A DNA stretch of 64,000 nucleotides, from contig NZ_BMVM01000014.1 in NCBI RefSeq assembly GCF_014650715.1, positions 62,001-126,000 on the forward strand, given 5' to 3'. This document shows, piece by piece, positions 53,863-62,960 of this stretch. Position 1 is the stretch's first letter. Every line of letters starts with the position of its first letter. A program made the translations under genes and the position numbers. The notes beneath the pieces were generated by a model, which was given only the letters and a program-made list of their open reading frames with translations, ran no database searches and was not told the origin of the DNA. Origin of the DNA: Streptomyces bluensis. GTDB taxonomy: Bacteria; Actinomycetota; Actinomycetes; Streptomycetales; Streptomycetaceae.

Positions 53863-54774
53863 ATGAGTCTGCGCCTGAGCACCGTGATCCTCCCGTACCG
53901 CCGCTGGCACGAAGGCGGGCGCGGCGCGTGGCAGCGGGCCGAGCAGCTCGGGTTCCACACCGCGTACACCTATGACCACCTCTCCTGGCGTTCGTTCCGC
54001 GACGGCCCGTGGTTCGGGGCGATGCCGACGCTGACGGCCGCCGCGGGCGTCACGGAACGGATGCGTCTGGGCACTCTCGTCACGTCGCCCAATTTCAGGC
54101 ACCCGGTGACCCTCGCTAAAGAGCTGATCTCGCTCGATGACATCTCCGGCGGCCGGATCACGCTGGGCATCGGCGCGGGCGGCAACGGCTTCGACGCCAC
54201 CGTGCTCGGGCAGGAACCCTGGACGCCGAGGGAACGCGCCGACCGTTTCGCCGAGTGCGTTTCGCTGCTCGACCGGCTGCTGACCGACGACGGGGCGAAC
54301 GGTGTCTCGTACGCCGGCGACTTCTACTCGGCGCATGAGGCGCGCAACATCCCCGGCTGCGTGCAGCGCCCCCGGATGCCCTTCGCGGTGGCCGCCACCG
54401 GCCCCCGAGGGCTGCGGCTCGCCGCGCGCCACGGGCAGGCGTGGGTGACGACGGGTGACCCGAAGCTGTACGAGACGGGCACTCCCGAGCAGTCCCGGCG
54501 GGCACTGCGCGACCAGGTCGAGAATCTGGGCAAGGCGTGTGCGGACATCGGCCGCGACATCAGCGCCATGGACAAGATCCTTCTCACCGGGTTCACCCCG
54601 GACCGTGGCCGTCCGTTGGAGTCCCTCGGCGCCTTCGTCGACTTCGCCGGAAAGCACAGGGAACTGGGCTTCACCGAGATCGTGATCCACTGGCCCATCC
54701 CCGACTCCGACTTCGCCGCGGACGAGGCCGTTTTCGAACGCATCGCCACGGAGGCGGTCGCCCAACTCGGCTGA
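53863..54774 (+). CDS. LLM-class flavin/F420-dependent oxidoreductase
   Basis: A 303-residue luciferase-like monooxygenase-fold protein. Signature segments are GTLVTSPNFRHPVTLAKELI and ISGGRITLGIGAGGNGFDA, with an HWPIPD C-terminal part. Actinobacterial relatives use F420H2. The substrate is unknown. The ATG at 53863 was chosen as the start of homology; the ribosome site is weak. It is convergent with kptA. Confidence 0.85.
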   Translation: MSLRLSTVILPYRRWHEGGRGAWQRAEQLGFHTAYTYDHLSWRSFRDGPWFGAMPTLTAAAGVTERMRLGTLVTSPNFRHPVTLAKELISLDDISGGRITLGIGAGGNGFDATVLGQEPWTPRERADRFAECVSLLDRLLTDDGANGVSYAGDFYSAHEARNIPGCVQRPRMPFAVAATGPRGLRLAARHGQAWVTTGDPKLYETGTPEQSRRALRDQVENLGKACADIGRDISAMDKILLTGFTPDRGRPLESLGAFVDFAGKHRELGFTEIVIHWPIPDSDFAADEAVFERIATEAVAQLG

Positions 54775-54828
54775 TGTCTTCACGATCCGCCGAGACTCGA
54801 CGGCCGGGCATGAGCGGTGACAGCGTGA

Positions 54829-55377
54829 TCAGTGCGACTCGGGAAAGCGCAGGTACTGCGGCGGTACTGCCTCGGTGAGCCACACACCGTTGTCGCTGAC
54901 GCGGAACACGTGGCCGTCGCGGTGCATGGCGTCGGCGTCCACGGAGAGCACGACGGGACGGCCGCGGCGGGCACCGACGCGGGTGGCGGTCTCGCGGTCG
55001 GGCGAGAGGTGCACGTCGTGGCGGTTCATGGCACGCAGCCCCTCTGCCCGGATGGCGTCCAGATTGCGGGCCACGGTCCCGTGGTAGAGGTACGGCGGCG
55101 GTGCGGCCGTGGGCAGCCCGAGGTCCACCTCGACGGTGTGGCCCTGGTTGGCGCGGATCCGGGTGCCCTCGACGGCGAAGCGCTGTTTGTCGTTGGTGGC
55201 GACCACGTGGTCGAGCTCGGCTCTGGTGATCCGGAAGCCGTGCACGGTGGCCGCCGCGATCAAGGTGTCGATCTCGACCCAGCCGCCGTCGCCGAGCGTG
55301 AGCCCGATCCGCTCGGGCTGGTGGCGCAGGTGCTTCGACAGGTACTTCGACACCTTGGCGGTGCGGCGATCATCCAT
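54829..55377 (-). CDS. kptA: RNA 2'-phosphotransferase KptA/Tpt1
   Basis: A 182-residue Tpt1-family enzyme that transfers a 2'-phosphate from RNA to NAD+. The N-terminal winged domain has SKYLSKHLRHQPERIGL (catalytic Arg in LRH, about 18), and the ADP-ribosyltransferase-like C-half has YLYHGTVARNLDAI and LSPDRETATRVGARRGRP. In eukaryotes it ends tRNA splicing; bacteria lack that pathway, so its substrate here is unknown. The ATG at 55377 starts the winged domain. DnaA-box-like sequences lie in its leader. Confidence 0.92.
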   Translation of the reverse strand: MDDRRTAKVSKYLSKHLRHQPERIGLTLGDGGWVEIDTLIAAATVHGFRITRAELDHVVATNDKQRFAVEGTRIRANQGHTVEVDLGLPTAAPPPYLYHGTVARNLDAIRAEGLRAMNRHDVHLSPDRETATRVGARRGRPVVLSVDADAMHRDGHVFRVSDNGVWLTEAVPPQYLRFPESH

Positions 55378-55534
55378 CGGGTTCGTCCGTTCGTTCCTTC
55401 ATCCCGCCCATCCCACCAGCGTGCCTGGAGAGACGCGTATCACGCACGCGATTTTGATCGGGATGTTTGATCCACAGCCAAGTACGGTTATCCACAGGGG
55501 AATTGGCGAGACTGTGGACAACTCGACCGGCCAT
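55378..55534. promoter_or_regulatory. kptA leader with DnaA-box cluster
   Basis: 157 bp with TTATCCACA (55488-55496, plus), TTGTCCACA on the minus strand (55513-55521) and TGATCCACA (55468-55476, one mismatch). They lie within 54 bp and within 150 bp of the kptA start. Confidence 0.6.
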
Positions 55535-56308
55535 TCACACTACTTCGCCACATTCATCCCCTTTGGCATGACTTATCGCGAGTGAGTCCAAGGCTCTTGC
55601 CCGGACCTCCCGTTCGGCAGCGATCGCGACGAACTCGGCTGCCCGCTCCGGGCCAACCAGCTCCTCCACGGCGCGCATTGTGGCCGCCGGTATCGGCACG
55701 GACCGCGTCTCCCCGGCTGTCTCCACCTCGGCTGTCTCCACCTCGGCTGTCTCCGCCTCGGCTGTCTCCGCCTCGGCTGTCTCCGCCTCGGTCGAAGGGT
55801 GGTGCCTGAGCGCGGACAGCGGAACCCCGGCTGCGTGCAATGCGGCTGCCACGGCCAGTTCTTGGGGGCTCGGCACGAGGAACACGTCGTTCTGGCCGGG
55901 CACGGGCTCCACTGCGCCCAGCTCGATCGCGTCCGCCACCGCCGCGTCGTCCGGACGGCCGCCGAACCGTTCGTCCAGCTCGGTCCGCGAGATCCGCACA
56001 GCCGCCGGGTCGGTCCACGGACCGTCGGCCTCGGCGACCAGGCCGAGTATGCCGCCGAGGCCGCGTCCCGCGTCCCAGGCCTCCAGGAGCTCCTTGATCG
56101 AGGCCAGCGTGTAGCCGCGGTCCAGGAGGTCGGCGATCTGGTGGAGGCGGGCCAGATGGACGTCCGAATACACATTGGCCCGGCCTCGACGCTCGGGGCG
56201 GGGGAGCAGCCCGCGGTCCTGGTAGGCGCGGATGGTCCGGACGGTTGTGCCGCTGTGGTGCGCCAGGTCCTCTATGCGGTACGCGACGCCGACGGACTCG
56301 TTGTTCAC
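55535..56308 (-). CDS. MerR family transcriptional regulator with pentapeptide repeat linker
   Basis: A 257-residue MerR regulator. The winged helix (YRIEDLAHHSGTTVRTIRAY, residues 9-30, and ANVYSDVHLARLHQIADLL) is followed by effector-domain sequence. An unusual linker of five ETAEA/ETAEV repeats (about 174-198) is encoded by exact 15-bp tandem units at 55714-55788. The GTG at 56308 has AGGCAGGGG upstream. The ligand is unknown. It is 167 nt downstream of the abhydrolase-SDR gene, same strand. Confidence 0.88.
   Translation of the reverse strand: MNNESVGVAYRIEDLAHHSGTTVRTIRAYQDRGLLPRPERRGRANVYSDVHLARLHQIADLLDRGYTLASIKELLEAWDAGRGLGGILGLVAEADGPWTDPAAVRISRTELDERFGGRPDDAAVADAIELGAVEPVPGQNDVFLVPSPQELAVAAALHAAGVPLSALRHHPSTEAETAEAETAEAETAEVETAEVETAGETRSVPIPAATMRAVEELVGPERAAEFVAIAAEREVRARALDSLAISHAKGDECGEVV
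55714..55788 (-). repeat. 15-bp tandem repeat, five units (in MerR gene)
   Basis: Units of CGGCTGTCTCCACCT or CGGCTGTCTCCGCCT on the plus strand repeat five times in frame, encoding (ETAEA/V)5. Copy number would likely vary between strains by slippage. Confidence 0.9.
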
Positions 56309-56475
56309 CGCCCCTGCCTTTCTCTCTTCCCGCGCGCTGCCATTCCGTGCGCCCGCGCGATGTCCTTCCGCGGGCTGTGCGAAGTCGTTCCTCGGGTGCG
56401 TGCGGTCCCCGTCGCGCACCCATGCGAGCGGGCCCTTGCATCCGCTCGTGCGGTGCGCGGTTCCCTGAAGACCGC

Positions 56476-58257
56476 TCACAACGGCGGCTCCAGTCGTGCG
56501 ATCGCGTGCAGAGCCCTCGGCGCAAAGCGGGACAGAAGACGGCCGCCGCGGGCCTCGGGGGTGACTGGGACAACGGCCTCGTTGCGCACGACGGCGCGCA
56601 GGATCGCGTCCGCGACCTTCTCCGGCGGGTAGTTGCGCAGAGCGTACAGTCGCGCGGCTTTCTTCTGGCGCCGCTTCTCCTCGTCGGCGTCGACGCCCGC
56701 GAAGCGGGCGGTCGAGGGAATGTTGGTGTTCACGAACCCCGGGCAGATCGCCGACACCCCGATGCCCTGGTCGGCCAGCTCCGCGCGCAGGCACTCGCTG
56801 AGCATCAGGACGGCGGCCTTGGAGGTGCTGTAGGCGGGCAACGTCTTCGACGGCAGGTACGCCGCCGCGGACGCGGTGTTGACGATATGGCCGCCCTGGC
56901 CGCGCTCGGCCATCTGCCGGCCGAAGAGCCGACAGCCGTGGACAACGCCCCACAGGTTGACGTCGAGGACCTTCTTCCAGTCCTCGGGGGTGGTGTCGAG
57001 AAAGGATCCCGACAGGCCGATCCCGGCGTTGTTCACCAGCACGTCCACCACGCCGTACTGCGCGGCGACCCTTTGGGCGAGCTGTTCCATGGCCTGCTCG
57101 TCGGAGACGTCGACCGGTTCGGCCCATGCCTCGGGAGCGCCGGTCAGGCGGGACAACTCCGCCGTACGGGCAGCGCCCTCCGCGTCCCGGTCGACCGCCA
57201 CCACGCGCGCGCCGGACTCGGCGAACGCCAAGGCCGTGGCCCGCCCTATGCCGCTGCCCGCGCCGGTGACCAGCACCAACTGCCCGCTGAACCGGTCGGC
57301 GTACTTCCCGGTGGGCGTCGGAGTGGGTCTGCCGTCCTCGGTGGCTGTGACGAACTCGGTGATCCAGGCGGCCAGCTGATCGGGGCGCGTCCGGGGGATC
57401 CAGTGTTTGGCCGGGAGCGTGTGACGGGTCAACTGCGGGACCCACAGCTCCAGCTCGTCGTAGAGCCGCTCCGACAGGAACGCGTCCCGCAAGGGCGTGA
57501 TGAGCTGTACGGGCGCGTGTGCGTACGCGTCATCACGGGGGCGTGAGAACCGGGCCCGGACGTTGTCCCGGTACAGCCACGCGCCGTGCGCCGCGTCTGT
57601 GCTCAGCGAAGGGGTCGGGTAGTCACCCGCGGTGAGCCTCTCGGTCCGCTGGAGCATCCGGGGCCACCGCTTGCCGAGGGGGCCGCGCCAGGCGAGCTCG
57701 GGCAGAAGCGGAGTGTGCAGCAGGTAGACGTACCAGGACCTGGCGCCCTGGCCGAGGAGCTGGCCCACTCTGCGCGGCGTCGGACGCTTCACGCGCTGCC
57801 TGAGCCAGTGCCCGAAGTGGTCGAGGGAGGGCCCGGACATCGATGTGAAGGACGCGATCCGGCCCTCGGTGCGCCCGACCGTCACAAACTCCCAGCCCTG
57901 CACCGACCCCCAGTCGTGCCCCACCAGGTGCACGGGCCGCCCCGGGCTGACCGCGTCCGCGACCGCCAGGAAGTCGTCCGTCAGTCTCTCCAGCGTGAAC
58001 CCGCCGCGCAGCGGTTGCGGAGCCGTCGACCTGCCGTGCCCGCGGACGTCGTACAGCACGACGTGGAAGCGGCCGGCCAGGCGCGGTGCGAGTTCTGACC
58101 ACACCTCCTTGGAGTCCGGGTAGCCGTGAACGAGGACGACGGTGGGCTGGTGCGGGTCGCCCAGCTCGGCGACGCACAGCTCGACGCCGCCCGACCGCAC
58201 GCGGCGCTCCCGCGCGCCGGTGAGGCCGCCGCCTGGCTTCTGTTCCCTGTCGCTCAT
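56476..58257 (-). CDS. Alpha/beta hydrolase-SDR fusion oxidoreductase
   Basis: A 593-residue fusion. The N-terminal half (about 30-300) is an epoxide-hydrolase-like alpha/beta fold with LVHGYPDSKEVW, nucleophile Asp in VGHDWGSVQG (about 112) and a late His (AKHWIPRTRPDQL). The C-terminal half (about 320-590) is a short-chain dehydrogenase with TGAGSGIGRA, NNAGIG and YSTSK (YxxxK). The two together could hydrolyse an ester or epoxide and then oxidise the product; the substrate is unknown. The ATG at 58257 has AGAAGGG 6 nt upstream, better than 58263. Confidence 0.88.
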   Translation of the reverse strand: MSDREQKPGGGLTGARERRVRSGGVELCVAELGDPHQPTVVLVHGYPDSKEVWSELAPRLAGRFHVVLYDVRGHGRSTAPQPLRGGFTLERLTDDFLAVADAVSPGRPVHLVGHDWGSVQGWEFVTVGRTEGRIASFTSMSGPSLDHFGHWLRQRVKRPTPRRVGQLLGQGARSWYVYLLHTPLLPELAWRGPLGKRWPRMLQRTERLTAGDYPTPSLSTDAAHGAWLYRDNVRARFSRPRDDAYAHAPVQLITPLRDAFLSERLYDELELWVPQLTRHTLPAKHWIPRTRPDQLAAWITEFVTATEDGRPTPTPTGKYADRFSGQLVLVTGAGSGIGRATALAFAESGARVVAVDRDAEGAARTAELSRLTGAPEAWAEPVDVSDEQAMEQLAQRVAAQYGVVDVLVNNAGIGLSGSFLDTTPEDWKKVLDVNLWGVVHGCRLFGRQMAERGQGGHIVNTASAAAYLPSKTLPAYSTSKAAVLMLSECLRAELADQGIGVSAICPGFVNTNIPSTARFAGVDADEEKRRQKKAARLYALRNYPPEKVADAILRAVVRNEAVVPVTPEARGGRLLSRFAPRALHAIARLEPPL

Positions 58258-58722
58258 GAGCATCCCTTCTCGGCCGCGCCCCAGGGGCGCGCGGCCACAG
58301 CCATGTACACGGTCCCCTCTTCGCTGACTGCGGAACGTGTCCGTAACGTGACACTGCCGAATGTGACAATGGTCGGCGGCTGCGTCAATAGCCGTCCGGG
58401 CGGCCTGTGGACAACCATCCGTGGCCGCACTCACCTAACTCGCGGCGACGCCTTCGACGTCACGGACCTGACGGACCCTGCGGGGGCCTGGTCGGCCCCG
58501 CAGGCATGGCCGGCCCTCGCAGGACTGGGCGGGACTGGGCGGTCTCTCCGGTCCGTCGGCCGAGGTGACGTCGGTCGAGGACCCGCCCGCCGATGCCCGC
58601 CGGCCCTGCCCGGTTGTTCGACCTCAGGGTGACCCTTACGGGCCCGTAATACTCCAGAGTGACTCGCAGACAGCTCTGCGGGGTGACGACCGGCTGTGGC
58701 CCGTGCCACTAGCGTCGAAGGC
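58258..58722. promoter_or_regulatory. Divergent region between SDR fusion and ABC genes
   Basis: 465 bp with no convincing gene. It carries one DnaA-box sequence (TTGTCCACA, minus strand, 58406-58414). GTGACA/TGTGAC half-sites around 58345-58370 might form an operator. A long C-rich stretch follows before the ABC gene. Confidence 0.4.
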
Positions 58723-59718
58723 GTGACTGTGATCGCGACCGAAAGCCTGAGCAAGCGGTTCCCGAGGGTGACCGCGCTTGACCGGCTCTCCGTGGACGTC
58801 GGACCCGGTGTGACGGGACTCGTCGGTGCCAACGGGGCCGGCAAGTCCACACTGATCAAGATCCTTCTGGGTCTGTCCCCCGCCACCGAGGGCCGTGCCG
58901 AAGTGCTCGGACTTGACGTCGCCACCAAAGGCGGTGCCATCCGTGAGCGGGTCGGATACATGCCGGAGCACGATTGCCTGCCCCCCGACGTGTCGGCCAC
59001 CGAGTTCGTCGTGCACATGGCTCGCATGTCCGGCCTCCCTCCCACCGCCGCGCGCGAGCGCACCGCGGACACGCTGCGCCACGTCGGCCTGTACGAGGAG
59101 CGGTACCGCCCCATAGGCGGCTACTCGACGGGCATGAAGCAGCGCGTCAAGCTCGCCCAGGCCCTGGTGCACGACCCGCAGCTGGTCTTCCTGGACGAGC
59201 CGACCAACGGCCTCGACCCGGTCGGCCGCGACGAGATGCTCGGCCTGATCCGCCGCATCCACACCGACTTCGGCATCTCGGTCCTGGTCACGTCCCACCT
59301 GCTGGGCGAGCTGGAGCGCACCTGCGACCACGTGGTCGTCATCGACGGCGGCAAGCTTCTGCGCTCCAGCTCCACCACGGACTTCACACAGACCACGACC
59401 ACGCTCGCGATCGAGGTCACCGACACCGACGAGCACCCGGACGGCACGCGGGCGATGCGCGAGGCGCTCCACGCACGCGGGGTGGAGACCCACCAGGGCG
59501 ACGGCCTCCCCGGGGCGGGACACATCCTCCTGCTCACCGCGCAGGGGGACGAGACCTACGACCTCGTGCGCGACGTGGTCGCCGACCTCGGCCTCGGCCT
59601 GGTCCGCATGGAGCAGCGAAGGCACCACATCGCTGAGGTCTTCAAGGACGACGAGCGGGCGGACGCCCAGGTCTCCGCACCGGACGCACGGAAGGAGGCG
59701 GTCGGCCATGGCGGTTGA
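58723..59718 (+). CDS. ABC transporter ATP-binding protein A
   Basis: A 331-residue ATPase of the DRA-type multidrug/peptide export class. Walker A is GANGAGKST, the signature YSTGMKQRVKLAQAL, Walker B LVFLDEPTNGLDP, and the His loop VTSHLLGELE. The GTG at 58723 begins V-T-V-I-A. It overlaps the next gene by 11 nt, so the two are translationally coupled. The substrate is unknown. Confidence 0.93.
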   Translation: MTVIATESLSKRFPRVTALDRLSVDVGPGVTGLVGANGAGKSTLIKILLGLSPATEGRAEVLGLDVATKGGAIRERVGYMPEHDCLPPDVSATEFVVHMARMSGLPPTAARERTADTLRHVGLYEERYRPIGGYSTGMKQRVKLAQALVHDPQLVFLDEPTNGLDPVGRDEMLGLIRRIHTDFGISVLVTSHLLGELERTCDHVVVIDGGKLLRSSSTTDFTQTTTTLAIEVTDTDEHPDGTRAMREALHARGVETHQGDGLPGAGHILLLTAQGDETYDLVRDVVADLGLGLVRMEQRRHHIAEVFKDDERADAQVSAPDARKEAVGHGG

Positions 59719-60625
59719 GCAGCCACAGGCACCGGCCATGGCGCGCGCGGGTGAGCAGACCCGCATCCACGACATCGGCTACCGCAGCTACGACGGCCCC
59801 CGACTGGGCCGCGCATACGCCCGCCGCTCCCTCTACTCGCAGTCCCTGCGTGGCGCGTACGGGCTGGGCCGTTCGGCCAAGTCCAAAGTCCTGCCGATGC
59901 TGCTGTTCGTGGTGATGTGCGTCCCCGCACTGATCATGGTGGCGGTAGCGGTCACCACGAAGGCGAACGACCTCCCTGTCCACTACACGCGCTACGCCAT
60001 CATCATGCAGGCCATGATCGGCCTGTATGTGGCGTCCCAGGCGCCCCAGGCCGTCTCGCGCGACCTGCGTTTCAAGACCGTACCGCTGTACTTCTCACGC
60101 CCCATCGAGACCGCCGACTACGTGCGCGCGAAGTTCGCGGCGCTGGCCTCGGCACTGTTCATCCTGACGGCCGCGCCACTGCTGGTGCTCTACGTGGGCG
60201 CGTTGCTGGCCAAGCTCGACTTCACCGACCAGACCAAGGGATTCGCACAGGGACTCGTTTCCGTGGCACTGCTCTCGCTCCTCTTCGCCGGCCTCGGCCT
60301 GGTCATCGCCTCGGTCACCCCGCGTCGCGGCTTCGGCATCGCGGCCGTGATCGCCGTACTGACCATCTCCTACGGCGCTGTGTCCACGCTCCAGGCCATC
60401 GCGGACGCGCAGACCAACACCGGAGCCGTCCCCTGGATAGGCCTGTTCTCGCCCATCACGCTCATCGACGGAGTGCAGTCCGCCTTCCTGGGCGCGAACT
60501 CGGCATTCCCGGGCGGGGCCGGCCCCGGCAACGGGGAAGGCGTCGTCTACGTCCTCGTCGTCCTGGGCCTCATCGCCGGCAGCTACGGCCTCCTGATGCG
60601 CCGCTACCGAAAGGTGGGCCTGTGA
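59708..60625 (+). CDS. ABC transporter permease A
   Basis: A 305-residue ABC-2-type permease with about six helices (VLPMLLFVVMCVPALIMVAV; LFILTAAPLLVLYVGALL and others). Conserved RFKTVPLYFSRPIETADYV lies between helices. It pairs with the preceding ATPase (overlapping start). Substrate unknown. Confidence 0.9.
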   Translation: MAVEQPQAPAMARAGEQTRIHDIGYRSYDGPRLGRAYARRSLYSQSLRGAYGLGRSAKSKVLPMLLFVVMCVPALIMVAVAVTTKANDLPVHYTRYAIIMQAMIGLYVASQAPQAVSRDLRFKTVPLYFSRPIETADYVRAKFAALASALFILTAAPLLVLYVGALLAKLDFTDQTKGFAQGLVSVALLSLLFAGLGLVIASVTPRRGFGIAAVIAVLTISYGAVSTLQAIADAQTNTGAVPWIGLFSPITLIDGVQSAFLGANSAFPGGAGPGNGEGVVYVLVVLGLIAGSYGLLMRRYRKVGL

Positions 60626-60845
60626 ACCGTCCGCCCGGCGAAGAAGAAGTTTTCCTGGCCCACGCCGCTCGGCCGCTCAGCGAGCGAGCGAGTCGTACAC
60701 GATCAACACCAGCCGGGTTGGGACCAGCCCGGTTCCCCAATGGAATGGAGGGCGTTGTGCCGGCTTGGTTCCCGCTCAGCACGCCGCGGGCGTACCGCAG
60801 TTCCGGGCCGCACGGCGCCCAGAGCCGGAATATCCGGAGGTTCGG
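60626..60845 (+). other. Gap inside ABC cluster
   Basis: 220 bp between permease A and ATPase B. A GTG frame at 60622 runs briefly, but no ribosome site or domain supports a gene. It may hold an internal promoter for the second pair. Confidence 0.3.
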
Positions 60846-61757
60846 GTGACCACGCTCAGCATCGACCACGTCTCCCGCTGGTTCGGCAACGTGGTCGCCG
60901 TCAACGACATCACCATGACGGTCGGCCCCGGAGTCACCGGCCTGCTCGGTCCGAACGGCGCCGGAAAGTCCACCCTCATCAACATGATGGGCGGCTTCCT
61001 CGCCCCGTCCACGGGCTCCATCACGCTCGACGGCAAGCCCGTCTGGCGCAACGAGCAGATCTACCGGCACATCGGCATCGTCCCCGAGCGCGAGGCGATG
61101 TACGACTTCCTCACGGGCCGCGAATTCGTCGTCGCCAACGCCGAGTTGCACGGTCTCGGTGAGAAGGCCGCCGCGCGGGCACTCGCCACGGTCGAGATGG
61201 AGTACGCGCAGGACCGCAGGATCTCGACGTACTCCAAGGGCATGCGGCAGCGCGTGAAGATGGCGAGCGCCCTCGTCCACGACCCGTCGCTGCTCCTGCT
61301 CGACGAGCCGTTCAACGGCATGGACCCGCGCCAGCGCATGCAGCTCATGGACCTGCTGCGGCGCATGGGTGACGAGGGCCGCACGGTGCTGTTCTCGTCC
61401 CACATCCTCGAAGAGGTCGAGCAACTCGCCGCCCACATCGAGGTGATCGTCGCCGGGCGGCACGCGGCGAGCGGTGACTTCCGCCGCATTCGCCGCCTGA
61501 TGACCGATCGCCCGCACCGCTACCTGGTGCGCTCCAGCGACGACCGTGCTCTGGCGGCCGCGCTGATCGCGGACCCGTCGACCGCGGGCATCGAAGTGGA
61601 TCGGGCCGAGGGCGCACTGCTGATCCAGGCCGTCGACTTCGGCCGCTTCACAGCGCTGCTGCCCCGGGTGGCCAGGGAACACGGCATCCGCCTGCTGACG
61701 GTCTCGCCGTCGGACGAGTCCCTTGAGTCCGTCTTCTCGTATCTGGTCGCGGCGTAG
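60846..61757 (+). CDS. ABC transporter ATP-binding protein B
   Basis: A 303-residue ATPase paralogous to ATPase A. Walker A GPNGAGKST, signature YSKGMRQRVKMASAL, Walker B LLLLDEPFNGMDP and SSHILEEVE are present. The GTG at 60846 has CCGGAGG 6 nt upstream. It pairs with the next permease gene (10 nt gap). Confidence 0.93.
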   Translation: MTTLSIDHVSRWFGNVVAVNDITMTVGPGVTGLLGPNGAGKSTLINMMGGFLAPSTGSITLDGKPVWRNEQIYRHIGIVPEREAMYDFLTGREFVVANAELHGLGEKAAARALATVEMEYAQDRRISTYSKGMRQRVKMASALVHDPSLLLLDEPFNGMDPRQRMQLMDLLRRMGDEGRTVLFSSHILEEVEQLAAHIEVIVAGRHAASGDFRRIRRLMTDRPHRYLVRSSDDRALAAALIADPSTAGIEVDRAEGALLIQAVDFGRFTALLPRVAREHGIRLLTVSPSDESLESVFSYLVAA

Positions 61758-61767
61758 GAGGCCGAAG

Positions 61768-62487
61768 ATGTACGACCCCACAGTCGCCCGGCTCACCTAC
61801 CGGGCTCTGCTAGGCCGCCGTCGGGCTCTCATCCTCGGCGCGCTGCCCGTGCTGTTGATCGTGATCTCGGCGGCCGTGCGCGGCTTCAGCGGTGCCGACG
61901 ACCAGGTGGCCGCCGACGTACTCGGCGGGTTCGCACTCGCCACGATGGTGCCGATCATCGGCGTCATCGCGGGAACGGGTGCGATCGGACCCGAGATTGA
62001 CGACGGTTCGGTGGTGTACCTGCTGTCCAAGCCCGTGAAGCGGCCGACGATCATCTTCACCAAGCTGATCGTGGCGATCGCCGTGACGATGGTGTTCTCG
62101 GCGGCCCCGACCTTCGTCGCGGGCCTGATCCTCAACGGCAACGGCCAGCAGATAGCGGTCGCGTACACGGTGGCTGCCCTGGTCGCGTCGATCGCGTACG
62201 CGGCGCTCTTCCTCCTGTTGGGCACGGTGACACGGCACGCGGTCGTCTTCGGCCTCGTCTACGCGCTCGTCTGGGAGGCCCTTTTCGGCTCCCTGGTGTC
62301 CGGTGCACGCACGCTCAGCGTCCAGCAGTGGGCCCTCGCGGTCGCCCAGAAGGTCGCGGGCGGGGATCTCGTCACCTCGGACGTCGGACTGCCGACCGCG
62401 GTGATCCTGCTGGCGGCGGTCACTGCGGGCGCGACCTGGTACGCGGGCCAGAAACTCCGGACGCTGAAGCTGGCCGGGGAAGAGTGA
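61768..62487 (+). CDS. ABC transporter permease B
   Basis: A 239-residue ABC-2 permease with about six helices and the conserved GAIGPEIDDGSVVYLLSKPV segment, shared in style with permease A. The start at 61768 follows TAGGAGG. It is the last gene of the second export pair. Confidence 0.9.
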   Translation: MYDPTVARLTYRALLGRRRALILGALPVLLIVISAAVRGFSGADDQVAADVLGGFALATMVPIIGVIAGTGAIGPEIDDGSVVYLLSKPVKRPTIIFTKLIVAIAVTMVFSAAPTFVAGLILNGNGQQIAVAYTVAALVASIAYAALFLLLGTVTRHAVVFGLVYALVWEALFGSLVSGARTLSVQQWALAVAQKVAGGDLVTSDVGLPTAVILLAAVTAGATWYAGQKLRTLKLAGEE

Positions 62488-62490
62488 ACC

Positions 62491-62532
62491 GGGAGGAGTG
62501 AGCGGGGAGGAGTGAGCGGGGAGGAGTGACCG
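62491..62532 (+). repeat. 14-bp tandem repeat, three units
   Basis: GGGAGGAGTGAGCG occurs twice, then once with one change, immediately after the permease B stop. Non-coding. Confidence 0.85.
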
Positions 62533-62678
62533 GGCGCCGCGCGAGTGTGGGCGGACTCCCCGTGCGTGGGACTCCCTTCGTGTGAGGGTCCACGCCCGGG
62601 GTGCTCCGGGTCTTGACGGTGGCTTCACACGTGTCCGGGCACACTGGGCAAAGGGGATGGACGACCAGGAGGACGGGG

Positions 62679-62960
62679 ATGGCAGCGGAGAAGCCGATAG
62701 GCGAGGCCGGGAAGGCCTCGGGAGCCGACGCCGGAGCCGACGCCGGAGCCCGCGCCGGGTCCGGTGACGTCTGGGACGACGTGCTGCTGGACGAGGACTT
62801 CATACGGTCCGCGGAGACGTCCGAGCCGTCCGCTCGGGCCCGGATGCTCGCCGCCCGCTGGCGCAGGCAGGCACCTGATCCTCAGCCCTGGCGGTCCGAC
62901 GAGCCGCCCGCGGGCTGGTTCTTCAGCAAGGCGCGGCGACGGAAGTGGCGTCGCCGGTAG
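62679..62960 (+). CDS. Small basic conserved hypothetical protein
   Basis: A 93-residue protein, not recognised. The N-terminus is acidic/Gly-Ala-rich (GADAGADAGARAGSGD), followed by a central DVWDDVLLDEDFIRSAETSEPSAR. The C-terminus is basic with Trp (WFFSKARRRKWRRR). The ATG at 62679 has AGGAGG upstream. Its position after the ABC genes suggests a separate transcript. Confidence 0.75.
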   Translation: MAAEKPIGEAGKASGADAGADAGARAGSGDVWDDVLLDEDFIRSAETSEPSARARMLAARWRRQAPDPQPWRSDEPPAGWFFSKARRRKWRRR

